A stretch of 64,000 bases of DNA, taken from NCBI RefSeq assembly GCF_003478505.1, contig NZ_QUFI01000009.1:1-64000 (forward strand). The letters run 5' to 3'. This document shows positions 56,069 through 64,000 of the stretch, piece after piece. A model generated the notes under the pieces. It searched no databases. It was not told the DNA's origin and saw only the letters and a program-made list of their open reading frames with translations. Origin of the DNA: Clostridium sp. AF27-2AA. GTDB taxonomy: Bacteria; Bacillota; Clostridia; Lachnospirales; Lachnospiraceae. How positions within the stretch are numbered: the stretch's first letter is position 1; each line of letters opens with the position of its first letter. Made by a program: the position numbers and the translations under genes.

Positions 56069-57043
56069 ATGGCAAAGCAAGTAAAGACAATCGGTGTCCT
56101 GACAAGCGGAGGAGATGCTCCGGGCATGAACGCAGCCATCCGTGCGGTGGTTCGTACTGCCATCAGTAAGGGTATGAAGGTAAAAGGAATCATGCGTGGC
56201 TACGCAGGACTTTTACAGGAAGAGATCGTAGACATGAGCAGTACCGATGTGTCCAATATCATTTTCCGTGGAGGTACCATCCTGTATACAGCAAGATGTA
56301 TGGAGTTTGTAACTCCGGAAGGCCAGGAACAGGGCGCGGAGATCTGCCGCAAGCATGGCATTGACGGTATCGTAGTCATCGGCGGTGACGGTTCCTTCCG
56401 CGGCGCCGGAAAGCTGGCGGCCCTTGGCGTCAACACCATCGGCGTTCCGGGAACCATTGACCTGGATATTGCCTGCACCGATTACACCATCGGATTTGAT
56501 ACTGCAGTCAATACCGCTATGGAGGCCATCGATAAGGTACGTGATACCTCTACCTCCCATGAGCGCTGTAGTATCATCGAGGTTATGGGACGTAACGCGG
56601 GCTACATCGCACTGTGGTGCGGTATCGCGAACGGAGCGGAGGACATTCTGCTTCCGGAGCGCTATGACGGCAACGAGCAGGCCCTCATTGACCGGATCAT
56701 CGAAAACCGCAAACGCGGCAAAAAGCATAACATCATCATCAACGCAGAGGGCATCGGACATTCCACTTCCATGGCCCGCCGCATTGAGGCAGCTACCGGC
56801 ATTGAGACCAGAGCCACCATTCTGGGCCACATGCAGCGAGGCGGCACTCCGACCTGTAAGGACCGTGTGTACGCGTCCATCATGGGCGCAAGGGCAGCAG
56901 AACTCCTGTGTGAAGGCAAGAGCAACCGTCTGGTAGCTTACAAGCATGGTGAGTTTGTTGATTTCGACATTCAGGAAGCCCTTCAGATGAAGAAGGACAT
57001 CTCTGAGGAACAGTTCGAAATCGCAAAGATGCTGGCAAGATAA
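56069..57043 (+). CDS. pfkA: 6-phosphofructokinase
   Basis: 324 residues. GVLTSGGDAPGMNAAIRAVVR (nucleotide loop), IGGDGSFRGA (Gly after GGD favours ATP over PPi), catalytic Asp in GTIDLDIACTDYTIGFDTA, MGRNAGYIALW and HMQRGGTPTCKDR. The usual TIDND motif reads TIDLD, Asn changed to Leu. Phosphorylates fructose 6-phosphate. GGAGGAGA before the ATG; a TTGTAT-17-TATAAA pair at 55955-55983 may be its promoter. Located after dnaE, a common order in this group. Confidence 0.95.
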   Translation: MAKQVKTIGVLTSGGDAPGMNAAIRAVVRTAISKGMKVKGIMRGYAGLLQEEIVDMSSTDVSNIIFRGGTILYTARCMEFVTPEGQEQGAEICRKHGIDGIVVIGGDGSFRGAGKLAALGVNTIGVPGTIDLDIACTDYTIGFDTAVNTAMEAIDKVRDTSTSHERCSIIEVMGRNAGYIALWCGIANGAEDILLPERYDGNEQALIDRIIENRKRGKKHNIIINAEGIGHSTSMARRIEAATGIETRATILGHMQRGGTPTCKDRVYASIMGARAAELLCEGKSNRLVAYKHGEFVDFDIQEALQMKKDISEEQFEIAKMLAR

Positions 57044-57074
57044 AGCATTTCAGGTCAGCAGAATCGACATGCGT

Positions 57075-57176
57075 CCTGCCCTCAGGCGGGGCTGCATGAG
57101 ACAATCAAACATATTATATCCGCCCGGCAGCATATCCGCCGGGCGTGTTTCATGTTTGCGGATATGAAATTTTTTT
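57075..57176 (+). terminator. pfkA terminator with competing hairpins
   Basis: Terminator stem CATATCCGC (57131-57139)/GCGGATATG (57158-57166) followed by AAATTTTTTT. Another stem CGCCCGG (57121-57127)/CCGGGCG (57139-57145) encloses the left arm of the terminator in its loop, so the two exclude each other. A small CCTGCC/GGCGGG stem lies at 57075-57090. Confidence 0.75.
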
Positions 57177-57247
57177 GACAAGATGCTGCAGTAGTTTCTG
57201 GTCTGGATCATGGGCTGCTGAAGCATAAATTCAGGAGGAAAACGCGG

Positions 57248-57589
57248 ATGACAGGACAGGACGGAAATATCGTTCTTTGTGGTTCTAACAGCTACGAAAA
57301 AAAGTATTATTTTAATGAAGAGTTTGCAAGCCTCCCAGAGGCAGTGAAGAAACAGCTTCATGTGATGTGCGTCTGGTTTACAGAGGAGTGCGGCGGTATT
57401 CTGACCATGGAATTTGAGCCAGATGGCACGCTGGAATTTAAGCACACGGTATCCGAATATGATGGCTACTGTGATGAGATCGGCGCAGACTTAAAGATCA
57501 AGCAGTACCGCCAGGAGGGACAGGAGTTCTTAAAGGCACTGGAGTTATACTTTAAGGTATTTTACCTTGGCGAGGAACCGGAAGAATGA
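57248..57589 (+). CDS. DUF6145-like conserved protein
   Basis: 113 residues, acidic, no signal peptide or membrane segment. I relate it from memory to the DUF6145 proteins of Lachnospiraceae (IVLCGSNSYEKKYYFNEEF, VWFTEECGGILTMEF); function unknown. GGAGG 9 bases before the ATG. Its stop overlaps the dusB start (ATGA), so it is cotranslated with dusB. Confidence 0.75.
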   Translation: MTGQDGNIVLCGSNSYEKKYYFNEEFASLPEAVKKQLHVMCVWFTEECGGILTMEFEPDGTLEFKHTVSEYDGYCDEIGADLKIKQYRQEGQEFLKALELYFKVFYLGEEPEE

Positions 57590-58554
57590 AGCTGAAAATC
57601 GGAAATGTAGAACTGGACAACAACCTGGTTCTGGCCCCAATGGCAGGAGTGACAGATATGTCATTCCGCCAGCTGTGCCGGGAGCAGGGCTGCGGCCTTC
57701 TGGTCACGGAGATGGTGAGCGCCAAGGCCATTCTTTATAAGAACCGCAACACGAAGGATCTTATGGCTATCGGCGAGGGCGAGCGGCCAGTATCTTTACA
57801 GCTGTTCGGCTCTGATCCTGAGATCGTCAGTGACATTGCCCATCAGGTAGAGGACGGTCCTTATGATATCATCGACCTGAATATGGGATGTCCGGTTCCC
57901 AAAATTGTAGGAAACGGCGAGGGTTCCGCCCTTATGAAGAATCCGAAGCTGGTGGAGGAGCTTTTATCGGCGCTGGTGCGAAAGGTACACAAGCCAGTCA
58001 CTGTCAAGTTCCGCAAAGGCTTTGACGATGACCATGTGAATGCGGTAGAGATCGCAAAAATCGCGGAAAGCTGCGGCGTGGCCGCTGTGGCGGTGCATGG
58101 ACGGACCCGGGAGCAGTACTATTCCGGCAAGGCGGACTGGGATATTATCCGTCAGGTGAAGGAAGCTGTGAAGATTCCGGTTATCGGAAATGGAGACATT
58201 TTTGAACCCCAGGACGCAAAGCGGATGTTGGAAGAAACCGGCTGTGACGGACTGATGGTAGGCCGCGGAGCCAGGGGAAACCCATGGATCTTTGAGCGGA
58301 TTAATCATTACCTGGAAACCGGGGAAGTGCTTCCGCCGCCGGGACCGGTGGAGGTGGGCGAGATGATCCTGCGCCACACCCGGATGCACGTAGCCTTAAA
58401 GGGCGAGTACATCGGCATGAAAGAGATGCGCAAGCACATCGCCTGGTACACCGCCGGACTTCCACATTCTTCTGCCATTCGCAGAGACTGCAATATGCTG
58501 GAGACGGAGGCGGAGCTGGTGGAGCTGCTGCGGCAGCATAGAATGCTTCAGTAA
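57586..58554 (+). CDS. dusB: tRNA-dihydrouridine synthase, DusB-type
   Basis: 322 residues. FMN-dependent TIM barrel: LAPMAGVTDMSFRQLCRE, NMGCPVPKIVGNGEGSALM with the catalytic Cys, VTVKFRKGFDDDH, VHGRTREQYYSGKADW and GNGDIFEPQDA, MVGRGARGNPWIF. Reduces uridines in the tRNA D loop. Overlaps the previous gene by 4 bases. Confidence 0.95.
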   Translation: MKLKIGNVELDNNLVLAPMAGVTDMSFRQLCREQGCGLLVTEMVSAKAILYKNRNTKDLMAIGEGERPVSLQLFGSDPEIVSDIAHQVEDGPYDIIDLNMGCPVPKIVGNGEGSALMKNPKLVEELLSALVRKVHKPVTVKFRKGFDDDHVNAVEIAKIAESCGVAAVAVHGRTREQYYSGKADWDIIRQVKEAVKIPVIGNGDIFEPQDAKRMLEETGCDGLMVGRGARGNPWIFERINHYLETGEVLPPPGPVEVGEMILRHTRMHVALKGEYIGMKEMRKHIAWYTAGLPHSSAIRRDCNMLETEAELVELLRQHRMLQ

Positions 58555-58630
58555 TCGGGATGTACTTTCCCGGAAGAAAAATTTGCCGTATACAGCGGGA
58601 AAAACCAGTGTGTGCGGGCTGTTTCAGCGC

Positions 58631-58659
58631 TTGACAAGAAAAGTGCTTTCAAGTATAAT
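58631..58659 (+). promoter_or_regulatory. Sigma-A promoter of greA
   Basis: TTGACA at 58631-58636, 17 bases, TATAAT at 58654-58659. The leader contains a stem ACCACAGGTC/GACCGTGGT at about 58674-58712. Confidence 0.9.
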
Positions 58660-58773
58660 ATTCAGAATGTATGACCACAGGTCCCGGGTTTGGGTTCAGA
58701 CCGTGGTTTCAGGTGTAAAATATTGCCCTGCTTACAGGAGCAGGCAGTGTAAATAAGGAAGGAAATGAGTGTC

Positions 58774-59259
58774 ATGGCAGATAGCAAGAAACACATTTTA
58801 ACCTATGCTGGTTTAAAAAAGTATGAGGATGAGTTACAGGATTTAAAGATCCACCGCAGACAGGAAATCGCGCAGAAGATCAAAGAGGCGCGTGAGCAGG
58901 GCGACCTGTCCGAGAACGCTGAGTACGATGCAGCAAAGGACGAGCAGAGAGACATTGAACTGCGTATCGAGGAGCTGGAAAAGCTGTTAAAGAACGCAGA
59001 GGTTGTAGATGAAGATGAGATCGACTTAGACAAGGTAAGCATCGGCTGCCAGGTAAAGGTTTACGATGTAGACTTCGACGAGGAGATGGAGTTTAAGATT
59101 GTTGGTTCTACCGAGGCCAACAGCCTGCAGAATAAGATTTCTAACGAGTCTCCGGTAGGCGCGGCTTTAATCGGTAAGAGCGTAGGAGATGTTGTAGACG
59201 TAGAAACCCAGGCTGGTGTACTTCAGTACAAGGTTCTGGAGATCCAGAGAGTATCATAA
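58774..59259 (+). CDS. greA: Transcription elongation factor GreA
   Basis: 161 residues. N-terminal antiparallel coiled coil with the acidic tip [16 protein letters not shown] and a C-terminal FKBP-like domain ending [16 protein letters not shown]. Rescues backtracked RNA polymerase. ATG 58774 fits AAGGAAGGA spacing better than the ATG at 58765. Followed after 42 bases by lysS, as in many Firmicutes. Confidence 0.96.
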   Translation: MADSKKHILTYAGLKKYEDELQDLKIHRRQEIAQKIKEAREQGDLSENAEYDAAKDEQRDIELRIEELEKLLKNAEVVDEDEIDLDKVSIGCQVKVYDVDFDEEMEFKIVGSTEANSLQNKISNESPVGAALIGKSVGDVVDVETQAGVLQYKVLEIQRVS

Positions 59260-59301
59260 GAGCAGCATTTATTATAGAAGAACGAAGGAGTAAGGGAAAA
59301 G

Positions 59302-61254
59302 ATGGCAGAGCAGCAGAACGCAAAGCAGCAGAATGCGAAGGAGCCGGATCTCAACCAGCTTCTGAAGGTTCGCCGTGAAAAACTGGCAGAGCTTCAGGCA
59401 GCAGGCAAGGATCCGTTCCAGATCACAAAGTATGACGTAACCGCACACAGCGAGGACGTAAAAGCAGACTATGCAGAATGGGAAGGCAAAGAAGTATCCG
59501 TCGCAGGACGTATGATGTCCAAGCGTGTCATGGGTAAAGCATCCTTCTGCAATGTTCAGGATTTAAAGGGCAACATCCAGTGCTACGTTGCGCGTGATGA
59601 CCTGGGTGAAGAAGCATACAAAGACTTCAAGCGTATGGATATCGGTGATATCGTGGGCATTAAAGGTATCGTCTTCACCACCAAGATGGGTGAGATCTCA
59701 ATTCACGCAACCTCCATGGTGCTGCTCTCCAAGAGCCTGCAGATCCTTCCGGAGAAGTATCACGGTCTGACCAACACGGACGTGCGTTACCGTCAGCGCT
59801 ATACAGACCTGATCATGAACGAGGACGTGAAGAAAACCTTCGTGATGCGTTCCCGCATCATCAGCTGCATCCGCCGTTACTTAGACGGACAGGGCTTCTT
59901 AGAGGTAGAAACCCCGATGCTGGTGGCAAACGCAGGCGGCGCTGCTGCAAGACCGTTTGAGACCCATTACAACGCACTGGATGAGGATGTAAAGCTTCGT
60001 ATTTCCCTGGAGCTGTACTTAAAGAGACTGATCGTAGGCGGCATGGAACGTGTATACGAGATCGGCCGTGTATTCCGTAACGAGGGTCTTGATCCCCGCC
60101 ACAACCCGGAGTTCACCCTCATGGAGCTGTACCAGGCATATACTGATTACTACGGTATGATGGACTTAACCGAGAATATGTTCCGTCATATCGCAAATGA
60201 GGTTATGGGAACCACCACCATTCCGTATGCAGACGTTGAGATTGATTTAGGCAAGCCGTTCGAGCGTCTGACTATGGTAGATGCGATCAAGAAATATGCA
60301 GGAGTTGACTTCGACGAGATCCAGACCACCGAAGAGGCTAAGAAGCTGGCAGACGAGAAGGGTGTTCACTACGAAGACCGTCATGTGCGCGGCGATATCA
60401 TCAACCTCTTCTTCGAAGAGTTCGTAGAAGAAAACTTGATCCAGCCGACCTTTATCATGGATCATCCAGTAGAAATCTCACCGCTGACCAAGAGAAAGCC
60501 GGATAAACCAGAGTATGTAGAGCGTTTCGAGATGTACATCTACGGACGTGAGATGTGTAACGCATACTCCGAGTTAAACGACCCGATCGACCAGAGAGAG
60601 CGTTTCAAAGCACAGGAGGCTGCACTGGCAGCAGGTGATGACGAGGCAAACACCACCGATGAAGACTTCATGAACGCACTGGAGATCGGTATGCCTCCGA
60701 CAGGCGGTATCGGTTACGGTATCGACCGTCTGGTCATGCTGTTCACCAACAGCCCGGCCATCCGCGATGTATTACTGTTCCCGACAATGAAGTCCTTAGA
60801 CGCTAAGAAGGGCGAAGGGAAGGCTGAAAAGGCAGTAGAAAATGCTGCTGTGGCAGAGGAAAAGGTTGCAGAAAAGATTGATTTCTCCAACGTAAAAATC
60901 GAACCATTGTTTGAAGAAATGATTGATTTCGATACCTTTGCAAAGGCTGATTTCCGTGCAGTAAAGATTCTGGAATGTGAAGCAGTACCGAAGTCAAAGA
61001 AGCTTTTAAAGTTCACTCTGGATGACGGAACAGACCGGAAACGCACGATTTTAAGCGGTATTCACGAGTATTACGAGCCAGAAGATCTGATTGGCAAGAC
61101 AGCGATTGCAATCGTAAATTTGCCTCCGAGAAAGATGATGGGCATTGATTCCGAGGGTATGCTGATTTCAGCAGTACACGAGGAAGATGGACATGAGGGA
61201 TTAAATCTTCTCATGGTGAATGACCGGATTCCGGCAGGTGCGAAGTTGTACTAA
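59302..61254 (+). CDS. lysS: Lysyl-tRNA synthetase fused to Trbp111-type tRNA-binding domain
   Basis: 650 residues against about 500 for ordinary LysRS. OB-fold anticodon domain (about 60-150), class II core with FRNEGLDPRHNPEFTLMELYQ (motif 2) and GIGYGIDRLVMLF (motif 3). A charged, Ala/Glu/Lys linker (about 505-535) joins a C-terminal domain of about 110 residues, DFRAVKILECEAVPKSKKLL ... NLPPRKMMGIDSEGMLIS, which is the EMAP-II/Trbp111 fold also found at the end of MetRS. It should raise tRNA affinity. AAGGAG before the ATG. Confidence 0.95.
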   Translation: MAEQQNAKQQNAKEPDLNQLLKVRREKLAELQAAGKDPFQITKYDVTAHSEDVKADYAEWEGKEVSVAGRMMSKRVMGKASFCNVQDLKGNIQCYVARDDLGEEAYKDFKRMDIGDIVGIKGIVFTTKMGEISIHATSMVLLSKSLQILPEKYHGLTNTDVRYRQRYTDLIMNEDVKKTFVMRSRIISCIRRYLDGQGFLEVETPMLVANAGGAAARPFETHYNALDEDVKLRISLELYLKRLIVGGMERVYEIGRVFRNEGLDPRHNPEFTLMELYQAYTDYYGMMDLTENMFRHIANEVMGTTTIPYADVEIDLGKPFERLTMVDAIKKYAGVDFDEIQTTEEAKKLADEKGVHYEDRHVRGDIINLFFEEFVEENLIQPTFIMDHPVEISPLTKRKPDKPEYVERFEMYIYGREMCNAYSELNDPIDQRERFKAQEAALAAGDDEANTTDEDFMNALEIGMPPTGGIGYGIDRLVMLFTNSPAIRDVLLFPTMKSLDAKKGEGKAEKAVENAAVAEEKVAEKIDFSNVKIEPLFEEMIDFDTFAKADFRAVKILECEAVPKSKKLLKFTLDDGTDRKRTILSGIHEYYEPEDLIGKTAIAIVNLPPRKMMGIDSEGMLISAVHEEDGHEGLNLLMVNDRIPAGAKLY

Positions 61255-61295
61255 GAATCAGAAAATCCATAGACTTTTATGAGTTTATCGAGTGT

Positions 61296-61317
61296 TTGAC
61301 ATCAAATTGACATCAAA
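61296..61317. repeat. Two tandem 11-bp repeats at the mobile-element border
   Basis: TTGACATCAAA occurs twice head to tail, followed by TTTGTGTCAT. It lies 40 bases after lysS in the 240-base gap before the first element gene and may be a recombinase or Xis binding site of the integrated element. Confidence 0.55.
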
Positions 61318-61403
61318 TTTGTGTCATTCGGTGGACTAATATGGACTGAAAAGGGATGTTTTAGAAATCAGAACCTTTCAAAACTTAATAGTTGAATGCT
61401 ATT

Positions 61404-61442
61404 AAAAGGACATTTTCCAATAAAACGGAGAGTGTCCTTTTT
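61404..61442 (+). terminator. Hairpin before the conjugative-element genes
   Basis: AAAAGGACA pairs with TGTCCTTTTT across a 20-base loop and ends in T. Could end lysS transcription or belong to the element leader. Confidence 0.7.
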
Positions 61443-61492
61443 CTGTTGTTATGGTCAAAACAAAATCAAAATAACACAAGGAGGGTTCTATT

Positions 61493-61966
61493 ATGACAAG
61501 TACAGCGTTAGGAGCAGAAACCAAAAAGGAAGAAAAGATTATTTTTATCAGCGATGCACATGAGAAATTCTACTACGAGAAGTTAAAGGAAGTCCGGTAT
61601 CAGGATGTTTACCACAAGGCACTCTGCTATTGTCTTGGGATCAGCGATGATACCAGAAGAAATGTTTACAGAATTTATGATTTCAAAACAGGATGCGTAA
61701 TAACAGAGTGTTTACACGAAGGCTGGCAGACCAGTGGAAGTGTGAGAGTGATCAGAATGGCATTCAATCTGTATTGCAATGGAACACCAAGTGTTTCCGA
61801 TTATGAAGATGCAGAAGAACAGGTGGACGAGTGCAGGCAGTACACGGTGGAGGAAATATTCTGCTGTGCTTATGCACCATATTTCTGGCAGGCAATTCAG
61901 ATTCGGTATCCGGAATATGCCACATACAACCATAAGCTGTATGCCTTATTGGGAGGAACAGACTAA
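61493..61966 (+). CDS. Conjugative-element protein, DUF6075-like
   Basis: 157 residues, no signal peptide. EKIIFISDAHEKFYYEKL at the N-terminus and YNHKLYALLGG at the end resemble, from memory, the DUF6075 proteins found at the start of Tn1549-like elements. It has several Cys and Tyr residues and no recognised catalytic motif. AAGGAGG 7-8 bases before the ATG. Shares one base (TAATG) with the next gene. Confidence 0.7.
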   Translation: MTSTALGAETKKEEKIIFISDAHEKFYYEKLKEVRYQDVYHKALCYCLGISDDTRRNVYRIYDFKTGCVITECLHEGWQTSGSVRVIRMAFNLYCNGTPSVSDYEDAEEQVDECRQYTVEEIFCCAYAPYFWQAIQIRYPEYATYNHKLYALLGGTD

Positions 61967-62142
61967 TGTTAAAAGTCAGATTGATGGGAACAAAGAATGA
62001 TATTAAGTGGTTCGGAAAGATTTTGCAGAGGAATCCGAAAGTGGAAGTAACGGAGTTTTCCGAGATGTATCCGAATAAGGGAACGAAGAAATTTTACAGG
62101 GCGTATGTAGAAGTAAAGAAAAGAAACGTAGCAGAAAAATAG
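61966..62142 (+). CDS. Small conjugative-element protein, 58 residues
   Basis: Starts MLKVRLMGTKNDIKWFGKI and ends VEVKKRNVAEK; basic, no membrane segment. Resembles from memory the DUF3970-type small proteins next to parA in Tn1549-like elements. Begins at the last base of the preceding stop codon and ends 23 bases before parA, so translation is coupled. Confidence 0.72.
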   Translation: MLKVRLMGTKNDIKWFGKILQRNPKVEVTEFSEMYPNKGTKKFYRAYVEVKKRNVAEK

Positions 62143-62165
62143 CAGAAAACAAAGGAGAATCTATC

Positions 62166-62948
62166 ATGTGTAAAATAATCGCAATCGCAAACCAAAAAGG
62201 TGGTGTGGGCAAGACCACCACAACCAGTAATTTAGGCATAGGATTGGCAAAACAGGGCAAGAAAGTCCTGCTGATTGATGCCGATGCACAGGGCAGTCTG
62301 ACAGACAGTCTTGGCTTCACAGAGCCGGACAAGCTAGAGGAAACACTTGCAACAGCACTTGGCAATATCATCAATGATGAAGATATGGAAGCGGATTATG
62401 GTATCCTGAAACACAAAGAGGGAATTGACCTGATGCCGGGAAACATTGAGCTTTCCGGTCTGGAAGTATCACTTGTAAATGTGATGAGCAGAGAGCTTGT
62501 GATGCGTTCCTACATAGAGCTGGTAAAGGATAATTATGATTATATTCTGATTGACTGTATGCCCTCTCTCGGCATGATTACTATAAACGCTTTTGCCTGT
62601 GCGGACAGTATTCTGATTCCAGTGCAGGCGGCATATCTTCCGGCAAAAGGGTTGCAGCAGCTTATTAAGACCATAGGAAAGGTCAGGAGACAGATTAACC
62701 CGAAGCTGATGATTGAGGGGATTCTGCTGACAATGGTGGATGCTCGAACCAATTATGCAAAGGACATTACTGCATTACTGGTGGAGAATTACGGTAGCAA
62801 GGTGCGGATATTTGAAAACAGTATTCCCATTTCCGTCCGTGCGGCAGAGATTTCCGCAGAGGGTGTCAGTATCTACGAACATGATCCGAAAGGCAAAGTA
62901 GCCGCTGCTTATCAGTCTTTGACGGAGGAGGTGCTTGGGAATGAGTAA
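62166..62948 (+). CDS. parA: ParA/Soj-family partition ATPase
   Basis: 260 residues. Deviant Walker A KGGVGKTTTTSNLG near residue 11, IDADAQGSLTDSLGF, and YDYILIDCMPSLG as Walker B. Works with ParB to maintain the excised or replicating form of the element. Overlaps parB by 8 bases. Confidence 0.94.
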   Translation: MCKIIAIANQKGGVGKTTTTSNLGIGLAKQGKKVLLIDADAQGSLTDSLGFTEPDKLEETLATALGNIINDEDMEADYGILKHKEGIDLMPGNIELSGLEVSLVNVMSRELVMRSYIELVKDNYDYILIDCMPSLGMITINAFACADSILIPVQAAYLPAKGLQQLIKTIGKVRRQINPKLMIEGILLTMVDARTNYAKDITALLVENYGSKVRIFENSIPISVRAAEISAEGVSIYEHDPKGKVAAAYQSLTEEVLGNE

Positions 62949-63822
62949 AGCAGGAAGTGCCGCAAAGGTAAAATTAAGCAGTTATGATGATTTATTTGGA
63001 AATGCAGAAGAAAAGACAGGGAGCGAAGAGCAGATTATCAGAGCCAAGCTCACGGATTTGCATGAGTTTAGAAATCATCCGTTCCGTGTACTGGACGATG
63101 AAAAAATGGAAGAAACAACGGAAAGCATCAGTAAGTATGGGGTGCTCGTACCGGGAATTGCAAGACCGAGGGCAGAGGGTGGCTATGAAATCATAGCCGG
63201 ACACCGCAGAAAACGAGGTTCAGAACGGGCAGGAAAAGAGGATATGCCTGTGATAGTCCGCAATTATACAGACGATGAAGCTACGATTATCATGGTGGAT
63301 TCCAACATTCAGCGTGAGGACATTCTGCCAAGTGAGAAGGCGAAAGCTTATGCCATGAAATACGAGGCTATGAAGCATCAGGGCAGAAAAGGAAACGGAA
63401 ATACGCTTGACGAGGTAGGAGAAGCTGCCGGAGAAAGCGGAAAGACGGTGCAACGGTATATCTGGCTTGCAAGGCTGTCCGATGAGCTGCTAGAGTTGGT
63501 TGACAGAAAGAAAATCGGTCTGGTACAGGGTGTTGACATTTCCTTTCTGTCGGAAGATGCACAACAGTGGGTGCTGGTAATCCTTGAGGAAAGCGGAGCA
63601 AATATTTCCACAGTACAGTCTGCCAAGCTGAAGGAATATGGGAAAAGCGGCGAACTGACGCTGCCGATGGTGCGTCTGATACTGACCGAGGAAAAGCCGA
63701 AAGAGAGGAAAGTTACAATCAAGTCTGAAAAAATCAGCCAGTTTTTTTCAGAGGAATACTCCAGCGAAGAGATTGAGGGGATTATCCTGCAATTATTGGA
63801 GGAATGGCAGAAGAAACAGTAA
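62941..63822 (+). CDS. parB: ParB/Spo0J-family partition protein
   Basis: 293 residues from ATG 62941, with GGAGGAGG about 9 bases upstream. ParB/Srx domain with PFRVLDDEKMEETTESI and IIAGHRRKRGSERAG, NIQREDILPSEKAKAY, then the helix-turn-helix domain (GEAAGESGKTVQRYIWLARL). A typical centromere-binding protein of Tn1549-type elements. Confidence 0.92.
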   Translation: MSKAGSAAKVKLSSYDDLFGNAEEKTGSEEQIIRAKLTDLHEFRNHPFRVLDDEKMEETTESISKYGVLVPGIARPRAEGGYEIIAGHRRKRGSERAGKEDMPVIVRNYTDDEATIIMVDSNIQREDILPSEKAKAYAMKYEAMKHQGRKGNGNTLDEVGEAAGESGKTVQRYIWLARLSDELLELVDRKKIGLVQGVDISFLSEDAQQWVLVILEESGANISTVQSAKLKEYGKSGELTLPMVRLILTEEKPKERKVTIKSEKISQFFSEEYSSEEIEGIILQLLEEWQKKQ

Positions 63823-63837
63823 AGGGGGTGCGGTAAA

Positions 63838-64000
63838 ATGGGTAAACAGATACAGTTTGATTATTACTATGGGATTGAAGCAGAACAGTTTTCCTTTTAT
63901 CGTGTTCCTCGGTTGCTGATTAAAGACGAGCGTTTCAAGGGGCTTAGCAGCGATGCCAAGCTCCTGTACGGTCTGATGCTTGACCGTATGTCACTGTCTA
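63838..64000 (+). CDS. RepA-N-type replication initiator, partial
   Basis: First 54 residues only; the gene runs off the window. FSFYRVPRLLIKDERFKGLS and SDAKLLYGLMLDRMSLS match the N-terminal RepA domain found after parAB in Tn1549-like elements and on related plasmids. AAAGGGGGTG lies 8 bases before the ATG. Confidence 0.85.
   Translation, partial: MGKQIQFDYYYGIEAEQFSFYRVPRLLIKDERFKGLSSDAKLLYGLMLDRMSLS

Overview
The window looks like chromosome of a Gram-positive anaerobe of the Clostridia, most likely a gut Lachnospiraceae. This is inferred from gene content and order, not from a search. The supporting signs are strong AGGAGG-type ribosome binding sites, the rimP-nusA-ylxR-ylxQ-infB-rbfA-nrnA-truB-ribF block, the hprK-murB-rapZ-whiA-HPr/Crh block, a T-box in front of tyrS, a Mn2+ (yybP-ykoY) riboswitch in front of mntP, rapZ directly joined to whiA, and a Tn1549-like conjugative element at the right end. 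Most of the sequence is of middling GC. Clear AT-rich exceptions lie at about 40.1-42.3 kb and to a lesser degree at 24.4-29.4 kb.

Layout. 0-16 kb holds housekeeping and solute-handling genes: Na+/serine symporter (sstT), tyrS with its T-box, recQ, rsmH, a DUF362 ferredoxin protein, a BTAD regulator with a degenerate GGDEF-like tail, a secreted protein, a PHP phosphatase, an alanine/glycine symporter, mntP with its riboswitch, azlCD, tcdA and a hotdog thioesterase. 16.2-30.5 kb is a catabolic or respiratory accessory region: CaiA-like acyl-CoA dehydrogenase, CaiB/BaiF CoA-transferase, a second acyl-CoA dehydrogenase, EtfB, EtfA, an AMP-forming acyl-CoA ligase, a desulfoferrodoxin-like protein with a degraded iron site, a YkvI-like carrier, a GntP-family permease, two LysR regulators and a metallo-beta-lactamase-fold protein. 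Together these could import an organic acid, activate it as a CoA thioester, reduce or oxidise it with electrons carried by Etf, and recycle the CoA. The substrate cannot be read from the sequence.

30.5-40 kb starts with an orphan ABC ATPase and then the long translation/transcription operon from rimP to ribF; infB carries a large Gly/Arg/Asn/Asp tandem repeat. 40.1-42.3 kb is an AT-rich insert with a helix-turn-helix-like protein, a DUF1016/YhcG-type PD-(D/E)XK protein and a small divergent ORF. 42.3-61.3 kb is core again: DUF1846 protein, a lipoprotein glycoside-hydrolase-like protein, a DUF1653 protein, uvrC, hprK, murB, rapZ, whiA, a Crh-like HPr with Glu at position 15, dnaE, pfkA, a DUF6145-like protein, dusB, greA, and lysS fused to a Trbp111/EMAP-type tRNA-binding domain. 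From about 61.3 kb to the right edge lies the start of an integrative conjugative element: two small proteins, ParA, ParB and a RepA-N-type initiator cut by the window end.

The most unusual non-coding structure is a repeat of about 225-230 bp present twice in opposite orientation (14-244 and 15249-15472). Each copy folds into a long hairpin. A 13-bp segment of the stem has unrelated sequence in the two copies but is self-complementary in both, so pairing is kept while sequence is not. A second, unrelated 132-bp hairpin sits right beside the second copy.
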